Notes under the pieces: model-generated | Seen by the model: only the letters and a program-made list of their open reading frames with translations | Told to the model about the DNA's origin: nothing | Database searches by the model: none | Part shown: in pieces, positions 18,124 to 28,553 of the stretch | Layout: every line of letters starts with the position of its first letter | Numbering within the stretch: position 1 is the stretch's first letter | DNA from: Cedecea neteri | Lineage (GTDB): Bacteria; Pseudomonadota; Gammaproteobacteria; Enterobacterales; Enterobacteriaceae | Length of the DNA stretch: 64,000 nt | Assembly (NCBI RefSeq): GCF_000758305.1 | Contig: NZ_CP009458.1 | Location: 4,340,001 to 4,404,000, forward strand | Direction: 5' to 3' | Translations under genes and position numbers: made by a program

Positions 18124-19566
18124 TTAAATACGTCCGTAGCGGTCCTGGAAACGGACGATGTCGTCTTCTTCCAGATAGGTGCCGGAGCGAACCTCAATCA
18201 GATCAAGAGGGATTTTGCCGGGGTTCTCCAGGCAGTGGGTCATGCCGAGCGGAATGTAGATAGATTCATTTTCGCCCAACAGCTTAATCTCATCCCCCAG
18301 CGTGACTTTGGCGGTGCCCGCCACCACAATCCAGTGCTCGGCGCGGTGATGGTGCATTTGCAGCGACAGGCCCTCGCCCGGCTTAACGGTGATGCGCTTC
18401 ACCTGGTAACGCTCCCCGGCGTCGATGGAGTCGTATTTCCCCCACGGGCGGTAAACTTCCCGGTGGTTATGGTGCTCGTGGCGGCCATCACCTTTGATGC
18501 GTTCCACCACTTTCTTCACGTTCTGTACGTGGTCACGGTCGGCAATCAGCACCGCATCTTTGGTTTGCACCACCACCAGGTCTTTTACGCCCACGGTAGT
18601 CACCAGGCCGGATTCAGCGTAGATATAGCTGTTTTCGGTTTCATGACTGATGACGTCGCCGTGATGCACGTTTCCTTCCGGGCTTTTGGCGCTGATTTCC
18701 CACAGCGAAGACCAGGAGCCCACATCGCTCCAGCCGGCATCCATCGGCACCACCACTGCATCGGCGGTTTTTTCCATCACCGCGTAGTCGATAGACTCAT
18801 CCGGGCAGGCCAGGAACGCCTGCTCGTCGACGCGGACAAAATCCAGATCCGGATCAACGCCCGCCATGGCTTTTTCGCAGGCGGCCAGAATATCCGGGCG
18901 AAACTTCGCCAGCTCTTCCAGATAGCGTCCGGCACGGAACAGGAACATGCCGCTGTTCCAGTAGTACTCGCCGCAGGCGACATAGGCCTGAGCGGTGGAA
19001 AGATCGGGTTTTTCGACGAACTGTGCGACGCTAAACGCCAGGGCATCGGCCCCGTTTGCCGGCGCGGACACGGCACCACGACGGATATAGCCATAGCCCG
19101 TTTCCGGCAGGTCAGGGACGATACCGAAAGTCACCAGCTTGCCTGCCTCGGCGTAAGGCATCGCGCAGCGCACCGCTTCGCGGAAAGCTTCTTCATTCTG
19201 GATAACGTGATCGGCAGCGAGGATCAGCATCAGCGGATCCTGCTGCGGCTGGTTACGCAGCGCGGCCAGGGCGGCTAGCGCAATGGCTGGAGCTGTGTTG
19301 CGTCCGGCCGGTTCCAGCACGATATTTTCGGTCAGTTTGTTTAGCTGGCGCAGCTGCTCGGCGACGATGAAGCGGTGTTCCTCATTGCAAATCACCACCG
19401 GACTTTCGCACTCTACCCCGTTCAGGCGATTGATGGTGGTTTGCAGCATGGTCAGATCCCCTTTCAGGCAGAGGAACTGCTTGGGGTACAGCACGCGGGA
19501 CAGCGGCCAAAGGCGGCTCCCGTTCCCGCCCGCCATGATCACCGGATAGAGTTGTGACTGACTCAT
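18124..19566 (-). CDS. cpsB: Mannose-1-phosphate guanylyltransferase CpsB (ManC)
   Basis: 480 residues, usual length for ManC. Makes GDP-mannose from mannose 1-phosphate and GTP. The N-terminal nucleotidyltransferase signature is [17 protein letters not shown] followed by YPKQFL. The GMP-binding region includes [16 protein letters not shown], and [10 protein letters not shown] and [12 protein letters not shown] are conserved. The C-terminal cupin domain (residues 370-480) contains [10 protein letters not shown] and [18 protein letters not shown], as in bifunctional-type ManC proteins. Two adjacent ATGs exist. The second (19566) is at better distance from GGGG and aligns with known starts. It lies 15 bp after wcaI. 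Confidence 0.95.
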   Translation of the reverse strand: MSQSQLYPVIMAGGNGSRLWPLSRVLYPKQFLCLKGDLTMLQTTINRLNGVECESPVVICNEEHRFIVAEQLRQLNKLTENIVLEPAGRNTAPAIALAALAALRNQPQQDPLMLILAADHVIQNEEAFREAVRCAMPYAEAGKLVTFGIVPDLPETGYGYIRRGAVSAPANGADALAFSVAQFVEKPDLSTAQAYVACGEYYWNSGMFLFRAGRYLEELAKFRPDILAACEKAMAGVDPDLDFVRVDEQAFLACPDESIDYAVMEKTADAVVVPMDAGWSDVGSWSSLWEISAKSPEGNVHHGDVISHETENSYIYAESGLVTTVGVKDLVVVQTKDAVLIADRDHVQNVKKVVERIKGDGRHEHHNHREVYRPWGKYDSIDAGERYQVKRITVKPGEGLSLQMHHHRAEHWIVVAGTAKVTLGDEIKLLGENESIYIPLGMTHCLENPGKIPLDLIEVRSGTYLEEDDIVRFQDRYGRI

Positions 19567-19583
19567 CATTTATCCCCGTCTTT

Positions 19584-20804
19584 TTATGAAGAAATAGCAG
19601 CAATAAATTGGCTTAACACGTTCTCTTTTTCGAGCGTGCGTTCGGCATATTCACGTGCCGTCGTGTTGTTTTGAGGCAATTGCAGACACTGCTCTATGCC
19701 CGCCGCCAGTGCATCGGCAGACTCCGGCATCACGCAAACCGCAATACCCGGATAGGCGTCGCAAAGCTGACCCAGCTCTGTTTCAGGCTCGGCGGTAATC
19801 ACCGCGTTTCCACCGACGGCCAGGATGTTGGTGAGTTTTGACGGCAGAACGGCGTCTGCGGCTCCCCGGCGCTGGATCACCAGGTGGCAATCGGCCAGGC
19901 CTAGCAGCGCGGGCAGCGCTTCGTAAGACTGAAGCGGATGAAACACCACGTTACTCAGCCCGTGAACGTGTACCAATTTTTCGAGCCTTTCTTTACCGCC
20001 GCCCTGGCCAACAATCACGAACAGGTACGGGCTCTCTGAGAACCGGCCCGCCACTTCAATCACCGTTTCCAGCCCCTGTTTTTCACCGATGTTGCCGGAG
20101 TAGAGAATGATTTTTTTATCTTCTGGCAGTTTGAGTGCCTGGCGCACAATCTGGATTTGCGCAGGGTCAACGTCACGGAAACGCGCCACTTCCGACCAGT
20201 TAGGGAAGAAAATCACCCGCTGTGGGTCGACGCCTTTCTCCGTCGCTTTATTCATCATCGAGCGCGAAATGGTGGAGACGTTATCGACGTTGTGCAGCCC
20301 GCTTTTTTCAAAGCGCTGGGCCAGACGAGCAATTTTGCCCGGCGTTTTACCGGCCATGCCGAGGCCGAGCATCGCGTCCACCTCATAGTCCTGAATATGC
20401 AGCAGCGTGCGCGCCCCGCTCAGTTTTGCCAGCAGGCGCATGCCTGGTACACAAAACAGCGTCGGCACGACGCCAATCACGCGGTCTGGCTTCCAGCTAC
20501 GCTGCGCCAGAAGCGGGAAAAATGAACTCAGCGCGAAGCTGCCTAAATGGATCAGGCGCTTCAGCGTCGAAGGCTGCTTCGGCACGTACAGCGGGCAGCG
20601 CCAGACGGTCGCTTTCCCCTGCTCTTTTTTATATTTCCACGCCGAGTAGTCCGGATGCACGCGCCAGACCGGATAATAAGGTGGCGCGGTGATCACCCGT
20701 ACTTCATGGCCCCGGCTGGTCATCCACTCCACCATTTCACCGGTGTACTTACCGATGCCGGTCAGTTCCGGGGAATAGTTAATGCCGTAGACCAGAATTT
20801 TCAT
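19584..20804 (-). CDS. wcaI: Colanic acid fucosyltransferase WcaI
   Basis: 406-residue GT-B family 4 glycosyltransferase. The N-terminal [19 protein letters not shown] is the acceptor-side glycine-rich loop seen in Wca[21 protein letters not shown] and [18 protein letters not shown] belong to the donor-binding domain. WcaI is known to add the first fucose from GDP-fucose to undecaprenyl-pyrophosphate-glucose. Its position directly after gmd, fcl and gmm agrees with this. The ATG overlaps the gmm stop by 4 bp. Confidence 0.94.
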   Translation of the reverse strand: MKILVYGINYSPELTGIGKYTGEMVEWMTSRGHEVRVITAPPYYPVWRVHPDYSAWKYKKEQGKATVWRCPLYVPKQPSTLKRLIHLGSFALSSFFPLLAQRSWKPDRVIGVVPTLFCVPGMRLLAKLSGARTLLHIQDYEVDAMLGLGMAGKTPGKIARLAQRFEKSGLHNVDNVSTISRSMMNKATEKGVDPQRVIFFPNWSEVARFRDVDPAQIQIVRQALKLPEDKKIILYSGNIGEKQGLETVIEVAGRFSESPYLFVIVGQGGGKERLEKLVHVHGLSNVVFHPLQSYEALPALLGLADCHLVIQRRGAADAVLPSKLTNILAVGGNAVITAEPETELGQLCDAYPGIAVCVMPESADALAAGIEQCLQLPQNNTTAREYAERTLEKENVLSQFIAAISS

Positions 20805-21280
20805 AAGCCCGGTACCTTCCCTTTGCCCTGGGTGATGAAGTAAGCGCGGCTGTTGTCGTGCACGTCTTCGCGCTTGAGCAGTGCTTCCGGCGTCAGCCAG
20901 CAGTAAGCCTTGTGCTGTTCAGCCGGCAGGTTCAGCTGTTTGTCGTCCACCCGCAGGCGGAAACCCAGCACCACGTAATGGGTCGAAAAATCCTTCCCGG
21001 AGAAGTTATCGCCGTAGAAATGCTGCCAGACGCCGTAAAACTCCCCGTCCAGCAGAGTGAACGATTTACCCAGTTCAGCCTCGGTGAGCCGAATAAAGGC
21101 ATTCGCCAGCGTTTCGTTCTTCAGCACTCTTCCCCCCGGCACAAACCAAAAGCCCTTCGCAGGGCGATTGGTCCGCAAACCCAGCAGGAACTCGCCCGCC
21201 TGGTTTTCGACGATAAGGTCGATGGAGATCAGCGGCGTAGCGCTCACTACGGTGGCAAAATCTTCAGCGCTCAGAAACAT
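20801..21280 (-). CDS. gmm: GDP-mannose mannosyl hydrolase
   Basis: 159-residue Nudix-family enzyme that hydrolyses GDP-mannose and GDP-glucose to GDP and sugar. The modified Nudix box [22 protein letters not shown] (residues about 48-70) lacks one canonical Glu pattern, as is usual for Gmm. [23 protein letters not shown] and the C-terminal NSRAYF segment are family features. I chose ATG 21280 (MFLSAEDF) over the longer 21319 start. It lies 2 bp after the fcl stop with GGGGGTAA upstream, and the longer form would overlap fcl. Expected to tune the GDP-mannose pool feeding fucose synthesis. Confidence 0.93.
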   Translation of the reverse strand: MFLSAEDFATVVSATPLISIDLIVENQAGEFLLGLRTNRPAKGFWFVPGGRVLKNETLANAFIRLTEAELGKSFTLLDGEFYGVWQHFYGDNFSGKDFSTHYVVLGFRLRVDDKQLNLPAEQHKAYCWLTPEALLKREDVHDNSRAYFITQGKGKVPGL

Positions 21281-21282
21281 GC

Positions 21283-22248
21283 TTACCCCCGGAACCGCTG
21301 CTGGTTTTCGAGGAACCACTGGTAAGTGCTGGCGAGGCCCGCCTCCAGGGAAATCTCGTGATACCAGCCGAGGCGATGCAAACGGGAAACATCCAGCAGT
21401 TTGCGCGGGGTGCCGTCCGGTTTAGTGGCGTCGAACACCACACGCCCACGGTAGCCGGTAACTTTCGCCAGCGTCTGCGCCAGTTCACGGATGGTGCAGT
21501 CCACGCCGGTGCCGACGTTAATGTGCGACAGCATCGGGTCGGTATTCTCCTGCCACACTTCCTGAGCCAGCTCCATCACGTGAATGCTGGCCGCGGCCAT
21601 ATCGTCCACATGCAAGAACTCACGCATCGGTGTGCCGCTGCCCCACACCACCACGTCCGGGGCATTCTCCTGCGTAGCTTCATGGAAACGGCGCAGCAGG
21701 GCCGGGATGACGTGGGAGTTGCTCGGGTGGAAGTTGTCGTTCGGCCCATACAGATTGGTCGGCATCACCGAGCGGTAATCCCGGCCGTACTGGCGGTTGT
21801 AGGATTCGCACAGCTTGATACCGGCAATCTTGGCAATCGCATACGGCTCGTTCGTGGCTTCAAGCGTGCCCTGCAGCAGCTCGCTTTCGGCCATCGGCTG
21901 TTTCGCCAGCTTCGGATAAATACAAGATGAGCCGAGGAACAACAGTTTGTTCACGCCGTGCGTGTGCGCGGCATGAATAATGTTGCTTTCGATCATCATG
22001 TTCTCGTAGATAAACTCTGCCGGGAACGTGTTATTGGCGACGATGCCGCCCACTTTAGCCGCCGCCAGGTAAACCTGGTCGATTTTCTCACTGGCGAAGA
22101 AGGCGTTAACTTCCCCGGCATCCAGCAGGTTCAGCTCATCGCGCCCGCGCAGCACCAGCTCAACGTCATCGCGCTGCCCAAGCTGGCGGACGATGGCCGA
22201 GCCGACCATCCCACGGTGACCGGCAACAAAGATACGTTTCTTATTCAT
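21283..22248 (-). CDS. fcl: GDP-L-fucose synthase
   Basis: 321 residues, also called WcaG. Performs the 3,5-epimerisation and NADPH-dependent reduction that turn GDP-4-keto-6-deoxymannose into GDP-L-fucose. The Rossmann motif GHRGMVGSA, the active-site LGSSCIYPK (Ser and Cys) and the YAIAK signature with Tyr and Lys are intact. [11 protein letters not shown] is another family landmark. It lies 2 bp after gmd and 2 bp before gmm, in one transcript with the other GDP-fucose genes. Confidence 0.96.
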   Translation of the reverse strand: MNKKRIFVAGHRGMVGSAIVRQLGQRDDVELVLRGRDELNLLDAGEVNAFFASEKIDQVYLAAAKVGGIVANNTFPAEFIYENMMIESNIIHAAHTHGVNKLLFLGSSCIYPKLAKQPMAESELLQGTLEATNEPYAIAKIAGIKLCESYNRQYGRDYRSVMPTNLYGPNDNFHPSNSHVIPALLRRFHEATQENAPDVVVWGSGTPMREFLHVDDMAAASIHVMELAQEVWQENTDPMLSHINVGTGVDCTIRELAQTLAKVTGYRGRVVFDATKPDGTPRKLLDVSRLHRLGWYHEISLEAGLASTYQWFLENQQRFRG

Positions 22249-22250
22249 GC

Positions 22251-23372
22251 TCAGGACTCCAGCGCGATGGCGACCTCGTAACCATGGGACTTCAGCAGAG
22301 AGTGTTTCTTCGCCGCTTCCAGGTCTTTGGCTACCATTTCACCGACCATCTCCTGCAGGGTGATTTCCGGCTTCCAGCCCAGCGTTTCGTGCGCTTTGGT
22401 TGGGTCGCCCAGCAGGGTTTCGACTTCCGCAGGGCGGAAGTAACGCGGGTCAACGGAGACAATAACGTCGCCTGGTTTCACGCCCGGTGCGTCGTGGCCC
22501 GTGACGGAAACCACAATGCCCTTCTCTTCCACGCCCTGACCTTCAAAGCGCAGTTTGATGCCCAACTGAGCCGCAGCCATTTCCACGAACTGACGCACGG
22601 AGTACTGCACACCGGTGGCAATTACGAAGTCTTCCGGTTTTTCCTGCTGCAGCATCATCCACTGCATTTTCACGTAGTCTTTGGCGTGGCCCCAGTCGCG
22701 CAGGGAATCCATGTTGCCGAGGTACAGGCACTTTTCCAGGCCCTGAGCGATGTTGGCAATCGCGCGGGTAATTTTGCGGGTAACGAAGGTTTCGCCACGG
22801 CGCGGAGATTCGTGGTTGAACAGGATGCCGTTACAGGCATACATGCCGTAGGATTCGCGGTAGTTGACGGTGATCCAGTAGGCGTAAAGCTTGGCAACCG
22901 CATACGGGGAACGCGGGTAGAAAGGCGTAGTTTCTTTTTGCGGGATCTCCTGCACCAGGCCGTACAGCTCTGAAGTGGAGGCCTGGTAGAAGCGGGTTTT
23001 CTTTTCGAGGCCCAGGAAGCGAATGGCTTCCAGCAGGCGCAGGGTGCCCATCGCATCCACGTCCGCGGTGTATTCCGGCGACTCAAAAGACACCGCTACA
23101 TGGCTCATCGCGCCCAGGTTGTAGACTTCGTCCGGTTGCACTTCGGACAGAATACGGGTCAGGTTGGAGGTGTCGGTCAGGTCGCCATAGTGCAGATGGA
23201 ATTTAGGGTTGCCCGCGTGCGGATCCTGATAAATGTGGTCCACGCGCTCGGTGTTGAAAGATGAGGCGCGGCGCTTGATACCGTGAACTTCATAGCCTTT
23301 TTCCAGCAGGAATTCCGCCAGGTAAGAGCCGTCTTGTCCGGTGACACCCGTAATGAGAGCTACTTTAGTCAT
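22251..23372 (-). CDS. gmd: GDP-mannose 4,6-dehydratase
   Basis: 373 residues. Makes GDP-4-dehydro-6-deoxy-D-mannose, the first committed intermediate of GDP-fucose. The NADP-binding motif [20 protein letters not shown], the active-site STSELYG (Thr/Ser and Glu) and the YAVAKLYAY signature are intact. [16 protein letters not shown] and DWGHAKDYV are conserved Gmd segments. The start codon is ATG. A gap of about 104 bp with a palindromic repeat separates it from wcaF upstream, and fcl follows after 2 bp. Confidence 0.97.
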   Translation of the reverse strand: MTKVALITGVTGQDGSYLAEFLLEKGYEVHGIKRRASSFNTERVDHIYQDPHAGNPKFHLHYGDLTDTSNLTRILSEVQPDEVYNLGAMSHVAVSFESPEYTADVDAMGTLRLLEAIRFLGLEKKTRFYQASTSELYGLVQEIPQKETTPFYPRSPYAVAKLYAYWITVNYRESYGMYACNGILFNHESPRRGETFVTRKITRAIANIAQGLEKCLYLGNMDSLRDWGHAKDYVKMQWMMLQQEKPEDFVIATGVQYSVRQFVEMAAAQLGIKLRFEGQGVEEKGIVVSVTGHDAPGVKPGDVIVSVDPRYFRPAEVETLLGDPTKAHETLGWKPEITLQEMVGEMVAKDLEAAKKHSLLKSHGYEVAIALES

Positions 23373-23410
23373 GATAATTTATCCTCTGTGAACATTTTTA
23401 TTGGCCCTTA

Positions 23411-23470
23411 CCCCTCACTTCATGTCTCTCCGCGAGGAGAGACAACCGATAACAAACAAAGCGAGGGTGA
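23411..23470. repeat. Palindromic intergenic repeat between wcaF and gmd
   Basis: CCCCTCACTT and GCGAGGGTGA bound a perfect 9-bp stem with a GCGA loop (23423-23444: TGTCTCTCC/GGAGAGACA). The layout resembles a short, diverged relative of the elements at 16567-16655 and 59401-59774. It lies inside the colanic acid operon and has no T-run, so it should not terminate transcription by itself. Confidence 0.65.
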
Positions 23471-23476
23471 AAAGAA

Positions 23477-24016
23477 TTACGCGCGGTCGCGTACTTTTAT
23501 TGCCGGGTTTCCCCGGCAAACGGCATTCGCCGGTAATGATTTATAAACGCTACTCCGGGCTCCCACGACGCAGCCATCGCCTATCGTGACGCCAGGGGAA
23601 ACAAACACATCCGTCGCCAGCCAGCATTTTTCACCAATCACAATCGGTGACTGGGTAATATCAAAATGCTTACTCATATAATCGTGGCTGCCGGTGCACA
23701 AATAACATTTTTGCGACACTACTGAATTTGCGCCGATGCTAATTTCGCCGAGGGTATAAAGCACCGCATCATCGCCAACCCAGGCATAATCTCCGAGCGT
23801 TAACTTCCACGGATAAGTAATTTTCACCGAGGGGCGAACAACAACCTTTTTGCCTACTTTCGCCCCAAACATGCGTAATAAAAAGGCACGCCACGGATAT
23901 AAAACCTGCGGAGACCAGGCAAATAACGTGGCCTGTACCGCCCACCACAATTGCACTTTAATGCCGCTCGCGCCGCGAAACCCCCTCGGTACACTGAAGC
24001 CGCTTAAATCCTGCAT
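23477..24016 (-). CDS. wcaF: Colanic acid acetyltransferase WcaF
   Basis: 179-residue acyltransferase of the left-handed beta-helix family. N-terminal segment LSGFSVPRGFRGASGIKVQLWW is typical for WcaF-like proteins. Hexapeptide repeats follow, including ISIGANSVVSQKCYLCTGSHD with the likely catalytic His. The C-terminus has GVTIGDGCVVGARSSVYKS and CRGNPAIKVRDR. It transfers acetyl from acetyl-CoA to a fucose residue of the lipid-linked colanic acid precursor. It follows wcaE by 17 bp. Confidence 0.93.
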   Translation of the reverse strand: MQDLSGFSVPRGFRGASGIKVQLWWAVQATLFAWSPQVLYPWRAFLLRMFGAKVGKKVVVRPSVKITYPWKLTLGDYAWVGDDAVLYTLGEISIGANSVVSQKCYLCTGSHDYMSKHFDITQSPIVIGEKCWLATDVFVSPGVTIGDGCVVGARSSVYKSLPANAVCRGNPAIKVRDRA

Positions 24017-24033
24017 AATATTTCCCGTATGCT

Positions 24034-24786
24034 TTAGGTTTTGTTATAAAGCGCTTTGGCCTTGCCGGTTGTTTTTAACCGCAGTTGAAAAGAGAGTTCT
24101 GCAATGAATCCCGGCACGCGTAAGATTTTTCTCTGTACATTCCTGGCATCGCGGCACAACTCGACGTTATTAGAGGTAGAAACACCGCCCATTGAAAATT
24201 CAGACACCAGCCCTTTGATACGCTTAAAGGCATAACCGCTTTTGTACATTTTTGCCGCCAGCGCGTAATCGGATGAGACTTTATATTGCAGGTCGTAAGG
24301 ATATTTACGCAGGCCGGAGAGCGGGAAAAAGATCGCCTGATGGCTTGCCGGCAGGCTGTGATAGATATACCAGCCGCGCTTGGCGCTGCGGCGAATTTTA
24401 TTGCCGTCGCCAAAGTCCAGCAGCGCGTCGCCAATCACCATCGCATCGTCACGCTCGCCTAACGCTGCCAGCTGATAAATCACCTCGGCAATCTCAGGGT
24501 GGAAAGCATCGCCGGAGTTCAGAAAGAGTGCGTAGCGCCCCTGCGCCATGGCAATCCCTTTGTTCATCGCGTCGTAAATACCGTTGTCTTTCTCGCTGAC
24601 AAAGCGCAGGTTGTACTGGCCCTGCAGGCCAGCAAGAAACTCAGCCGTGCCGTCCGGAGAGTTGCCATCCACCACAATCCATTCGAACTCAATATCTTTG
24701 GCCTGTGCCAGGTGTGCCAGTGATTGCCAGGTTTTGACTACCCCGTCATAGTTACGCCATGCGACTGTAATAATACTTAACAACAT
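24034..24786 (-). CDS. wcaE: Colanic acid fucosyltransferase WcaE
   Basis: 250-residue GT-A family 2 enzyme. The N-terminal [20 protein letters not shown] starts the nucleotide-binding domain. [17 protein letters not shown] and [26 protein letters not shown] carry the acidic residues used for donor and metal binding. WcaE is known to add the second fucose of the repeat unit. The start ATG overlaps the wcaD stop by one base (TAATG), so translation is coupled. Confidence 0.93.
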   Translation of the reverse strand: MLLSIITVAWRNYDGVVKTWQSLAHLAQAKDIEFEWIVVDGNSPDGTAEFLAGLQGQYNLRFVSEKDNGIYDAMNKGIAMAQGRYALFLNSGDAFHPEIAEVIYQLAALGERDDAMVIGDALLDFGDGNKIRRSAKRGWYIYHSLPASHQAIFFPLSGLRKYPYDLQYKVSSDYALAAKMYKSGYAFKRIKGLVSEFSMGGVSTSNNVELCRDARNVQRKILRVPGFIAELSFQLRLKTTGKAKALYNKT

Positions 24787-26018
24787 TATTGCGCACCTCC
24801 TGGCAGCGAATGATTAATTGCTTTACGCAAAATAAATGGGCAAACAATTAAAAATGCATATTCCGGGCTAAAAATAGAACCGGTAAAGAACAAAGATACA
24901 GGCATAAACAACCAAAGCTGAACACGATAATTCTCATTATTACCAAATGCATTACGCATCATTTTCATGACTCGCCACATATAGCCAGCGGTCATTAATA
25001 CTGCAAACCATGAGAAATAAATAATCAGCAGATACAGTCCATTGTCCACAGTTTTCCCTACATCCGCACCGTTAAATATTCCGAATGATGCGACATATTC
25101 ATAGAGAGAACCAAAACGTACTACACCATCAACGTTTGCCAGGGAATATCCAACCATCGCCAACGGACCAATAATACGGTAATACGATGACGAACCTTCT
25201 GTCCCCAAATCACCAACACGGGTAGCGATATAAGGGAAAGCAAATACCAAACCGATTAAAAAAACAGCCAGCGAAATAATTGCCAATGGCAACTTCTTTT
25301 TAATGGCGCTTTTATTAAGGTATTGGAACGCCCACTCCAGCAGATAGAACAATATAAACGTCATTACCCCGGAGAAAGATCCTGACAGGATTATCCCTAA
25401 AAGAATCATAACATCAGTTTTCGGCGTTTTGATACCAAACTGTTTGATGCTAAGCCAAATTGAGATTAATGCCAGGGCGAAGAAAGCGGGTTCAAAATAG
25501 AGCGCCGTAGTACGCCGCCCACCAAAGCTAATAAAGTTGAGCACGTAACTGTTACTGTAGATGAGAAATTTCGAAATTTTCTCAATCAGACTGCTGCCGC
25601 CGGTCAGAATAATCTGAGCCATTTCCGCCGCCGCCAGCGCCACAATAATGCCCACCACGCCGTAGAAAAATCGTAATATCTTGCGGTGATTGCGCTGCGA
25701 AATAGTTTTAAAACGGCAACTCCATGTCAGACCCAATATCAGCACAATATAGACAAACAGCATCATCGAGGTGACGTACTTGGCCGGGTCGAGCGACTGG
25801 CCGAAAATGTAGTTAAACGCCGTCAGCCCCGCCCCCACGCCCAGCGCAATCATCAGCTTTTTGAGGTTGATGCGCTCGATGTACAAAAACAGTATCGCCG
25901 GCAGGAAGGTCACGATGGTTATCGGGAAACTCTCCCCCAGAGAGGCAAGCTTAATGTTCACCACCAGATAGATGAACGGCAGCAGCAGATAGCTACAGAC
26001 CCTGATAGAACGAGACAT
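24786..26018 (-). CDS. wcaD: Colanic acid polymerase WcaD
   Basis: 410 residues with about ten hydrophobic segments, the colanic acid Wzy-type polymerase of the inner membrane. [23 protein letters not shown] at the N-terminus, [20 protein letters not shown] in the middle and [21 protein letters not shown] at the end are typical of WcaD. I chose the ATG at 26018 (MSRSIRVCS). It overlaps the end of wcaC by 26 bp; the longer form from 26066 would add a non-conserved basic leader. It is somewhat AT-richer than its neighbours, as integral membrane genes often are. Confidence 0.93.
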   Translation of the reverse strand: MSRSIRVCSYLLLPFIYLVVNIKLASLGESFPITIVTFLPAILFLYIERINLKKLMIALGVGAGLTAFNYIFGQSLDPAKYVTSMMLFVYIVLILGLTWSCRFKTISQRNHRKILRFFYGVVGIIVALAAAEMAQIILTGGSSLIEKISKFLIYSNSYVLNFISFGGRRTTALYFEPAFFALALISIWLSIKQFGIKTPKTDVMILLGIILSGSFSGVMTFILFYLLEWAFQYLNKSAIKKKLPLAIISLAVFLIGLVFAFPYIATRVGDLGTEGSSSYYRIIGPLAMVGYSLANVDGVVRFGSLYEYVASFGIFNGADVGKTVDNGLYLLIIYFSWFAVLMTAGYMWRVMKMMRNAFGNNENYRVQLWLFMPVSLFFTGSIFSPEYAFLIVCPFILRKAINHSLPGGAQ

Positions 26019-27210
26019 ACTCCTCCAGCATCTGCTTGCCGCTATAGGCCGTGCGGCTGGCTGCACGGAAAGTCGCTAAATCGGTCGCGAAAACCTGCTC
26101 AGCCAGCTGCGTTTTTTTAAGCTGCACCAGCGCCAGAACCTGCTCAGACGTGAAGGTTTTGCCTCCGACTTTGCGCAAAACTTCATCGGCGGCTTCACTG
26201 CTCGTCGCCACAACCGGCACGCCGATAGACAGCGCCTCGCACAGGATCAGCGGATAGTTATCCACCCGGGAACTGAACACCAGGCTGTCCATCGTATTCA
26301 GCTCGCTCATCAGCGCCCGCTTATCGGTCATATAGCCGTGGTTCACCACGTTAGCGCCTTCAAACGGCGAGAACTTGCCGAAGGTATGCAGCTCAATTTT
26401 GTCCCCCAGGGCCATCATTGCCTGCACCAGTTTCTGGTTGGTTTTGCCGTCATAGCGCAGGTCGTGGGCAACAATAGCCACGCGAGGTTTCGCCGCTGCG
26501 ACGCTGCTTTCGGGCAGCTCCGCCAGAATCGCCTCGGTGGCAACGTCGATACCGTTATTGATGATGCTGCAGCGCCCTGCGCCATAGAGCTGATTAAAAG
26601 CGTCTGCGACATGCTGGCTGGGGGAAATAAACTTGCAGCCCAGCGCCAGCATCTCGCGAAACAGCTGGCGCTTGCCCGCTACCTGTTGGTGCGCCTTATC
26701 CACTTTGACCGGCGGATAGTTGTTCAGCGTCGGGCATTTAACACAGCCGGTTTTCCAGCCTTCACAGCCGTCCAGAAATGCGCAGCGCCCGGTGATGCTC
26801 CAGTGATCGTGCAGCGTCCAGACGAAGGTGACATCCGACTTGTGGGCCTTCACCCGCTGGCAAAACGACACCATTTCGTCCAGGTTCAGCCAGTAGCTGT
26901 GCACCACATGGAAATGCAGCACAACCGGCTGCGGGCTGCGAGTGACCCGGCGGTAAAGCTTATTCAGATTGCCGAATGGATCGCGGTTCAGAAAACGGAA
27001 CAGCGCGATATTGGCGACGGACACCAGGCGAGGCGTGTGCTTTTCAACGTCGGGATAAATGTCATGGCTGGCGCTTTTCTTGCCGCCTTTGCCATAACCG
27101 TAGATAAAACGTGAAGACAGTCCGGCCTGGCGTGCTCGCTGGTGCAGATCGAGCGCCACGCCTGCCGCGCCGCCTTCAGCCAGGCGCACATTAAACTGCA
27201 TGATGTTCAT
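25993..27210 (-). CDS. wcaC: Colanic acid glycosyltransferase WcaC
   Basis: 405-residue GT-B family 4 glycosyltransferase, probably the galactosyltransferase of the backbone. The N-terminal MQFNVRLAEGGAAGVALDLH carries the glycine-rich acceptor loop. WTLHDHWSITGRCAFLDGCEGWKTGC is a Cys-containing segment typical of WcaC. DNYPLILCEALSIGVPVVAT is the C-terminal donor-binding motif. The ATG overlaps the wcaB stop by 4 bp. Confidence 0.93.
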   Translation of the reverse strand: MNIMQFNVRLAEGGAAGVALDLHQRARQAGLSSRFIYGYGKGGKKSASHDIYPDVEKHTPRLVSVANIALFRFLNRDPFGNLNKLYRRVTRSPQPVVLHFHVVHSYWLNLDEMVSFCQRVKAHKSDVTFVWTLHDHWSITGRCAFLDGCEGWKTGCVKCPTLNNYPPVKVDKAHQQVAGKRQLFREMLALGCKFISPSQHVADAFNQLYGAGRCSIINNGIDVATEAILAELPESSVAAAKPRVAIVAHDLRYDGKTNQKLVQAMMALGDKIELHTFGKFSPFEGANVVNHGYMTDKRALMSELNTMDSLVFSSRVDNYPLILCEALSIGVPVVATSSEAADEVLRKVGGKTFTSEQVLALVQLKKTQLAEQVFATDLATFRAASRTAYSGKQMLEEYVSFYQGL

Positions 27211-27692
27211 TGGATCACCTTCACCCGAGCTTTTTCCCCTACCACCAGCGCGTTGTCCGGCACGCTGTCCAGCACCACACTGCCGGCCCCTACAGACACG
27301 TTATTGCCGAGAGTGATATCGCCCACTATGATCACGTTGGCCCCCAGCTCAACGCCGTTGCCTATCACCGGGCAGGCAAGACTGTTCCCCCGGTTACCAA
27401 TGGTGACGCCGTGGCGGATGGTGAAATCATCCCCGGCGACGACAAACTTATTGATAACCACCGCGTAGCCGTGATGAATCGTGAACCGGCGGCCAATGGT
27501 TGCCCCAGCCTGAATTTCATAGCCAAACAGGCATTCGGTAATAAAGCGGTAGGCCAGCAGCACCGGCGCGGCCCAGAGATTGTTAATGACGCTTTTCTTG
27601 CGCCACACCGAGCAGAAGTGGGCCACGCGATAGGCCAGCACCATGCAGCACGGGCGCAGGCTCCAGCTATTGGCACGAATATCCTCCAGCAT
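27207..27692 (-). CDS. wcaB: Colanic acid acetyltransferase WcaB
   Basis: 161-residue serine-acetyltransferase-like protein of the hexapeptide-repeat family. ECLFGYEIQAGATIGRRFTIHHGYAVVIN holds the probable active-site His region. HGVTIGNRGNSLACPVIGNG, GANVIIVGDITLGNNV and the final VVGEKARVK are beta-helix coils. It is expected to O-acetylate a colanic acid sugar in the cytoplasm. A strong ribosome site GGGGGAGGT precedes the ATG, and the gene starts 2 bp after wcaA. Confidence 0.93.
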   Translation of the reverse strand: MLEDIRANSWSLRPCCMVLAYRVAHFCSVWRKKSVINNLWAAPVLLAYRFITECLFGYEIQAGATIGRRFTIHHGYAVVINKFVVAGDDFTIRHGVTIGNRGNSLACPVIGNGVELGANVIIVGDITLGNNVSVGAGSVVLDSVPDNALVVGEKARVKVIQ

Positions 27693-27694
27693 GC

Positions 27695-28543
27695 TTACCT
27701 CCCCCGCAGACTATCGGCCAGGCGCTTGCCGTTGCGCACCGTCAGCAGAGCTAACAGCGTGCGCCATGACATGCGCTTATTGCGGATTTGGTAGAGCGTA
27801 TATAGCTGATATTTCTTGCTGGCCCGGTCGAACTTGGCTTTGTGCTTACGGTAAAAGTGGAAATAGCCGGCAAATTTCTTCGGGGATTTGGTTATCTGCA
27901 TTTCGCCGTGATTAACGTGCAGAATTTGGGTCGCCTCTTCCACCTTCCACGGCTGGCCGAACGCCACCACCATACGCAGGAAGATATCGTAGTCCTGCGC
28001 CGCTTTAAGCTCAGTATCAAACAGGCTGCTCTTAAAACGCTCGGCGTAGGTAAAGACCTGATTGCCGATAATATTGCGCTTGTAGAATAACTTCAGGGAA
28101 TACGGTGACTTCGGGTACAGCGGCAGGCTGGTCGGCTGCGAGTAGACCTGCCCTTCACACAGATAGTCGTTGGCGTATAAAAATGCGTGGGTGACCAGCT
28201 GATGTTGGTGGGACAGAAATACCGACAGACGGTTCGGCGTCCATTCATCATCATCATCAATGCCGGTAATAAACCGCCCCTGCGCCAGCTGAATCGCCTG
28301 GTTGCGTACCGCGCAAGCGCCGCTGTTCACGTCGTTGTGAATGTAACGCACCCGCGGATCGCCAAGATCTGCAACAAACTGCTGTAGCTGCTGGAAGCTG
28401 GCGGAGCAGTCATCGACGATAATCATTTCCCAGTGATCATAATCCTGACGCAGCACCGAATTGATGGCGCGAATAGCCAGCTGCTGACGGTTCCACGTCG
28501 GCATATATATAGAGATAAGCGGGCGAGTTGCGCTGCTGTTCAT
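27695..28543 (-). CDS. wcaA: Colanic acid glycosyltransferase WcaA
   Basis: 282-residue GT-A family 2 glycosyltransferase acting on the lipid-linked colanic acid unit. ISIYMPTWNRQQLAIRAI is the first strand and loop, MIIVDDCS binds the nucleotide, and TGIDDDDEWTPNRL carries the metal-binding acidic cluster. Three in-frame ATGs exist (28564, 28549, 28543). I chose 28543 because AAGGTG ends 6 bp before it, which is the right spacing, and because the family N-terminus begins just before PLISIYMP. The choice removes an overlap with wzc. Confidence 0.93.
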   Translation of the reverse strand: MNSSATRPLISIYMPTWNRQQLAIRAINSVLRQDYDHWEMIIVDDCSASFQQLQQFVADLGDPRVRYIHNDVNSGACAVRNQAIQLAQGRFITGIDDDDEWTPNRLSVFLSHQHQLVTHAFLYANDYLCEGQVYSQPTSLPLYPKSPYSLKLFYKRNIIGNQVFTYAERFKSSLFDTELKAAQDYDIFLRMVVAFGQPWKVEEATQILHVNHGEMQITKSPKKFAGYFHFYRKHKAKFDRASKKYQLYTLYQIRNKRMSWRTLLALLTVRNGKRLADSLRGR

Positions 28544-28553
28544 GGCCATCACC

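Noticed and set aside
16832..18127. Long antisense reading frame of 431 codons opposite cpsG
   Set aside because: It mirrors the codon structure of a GC-rich real gene on the other strand, is rich in His, Arg and Val as such shadows are, and has no recognisable domain.
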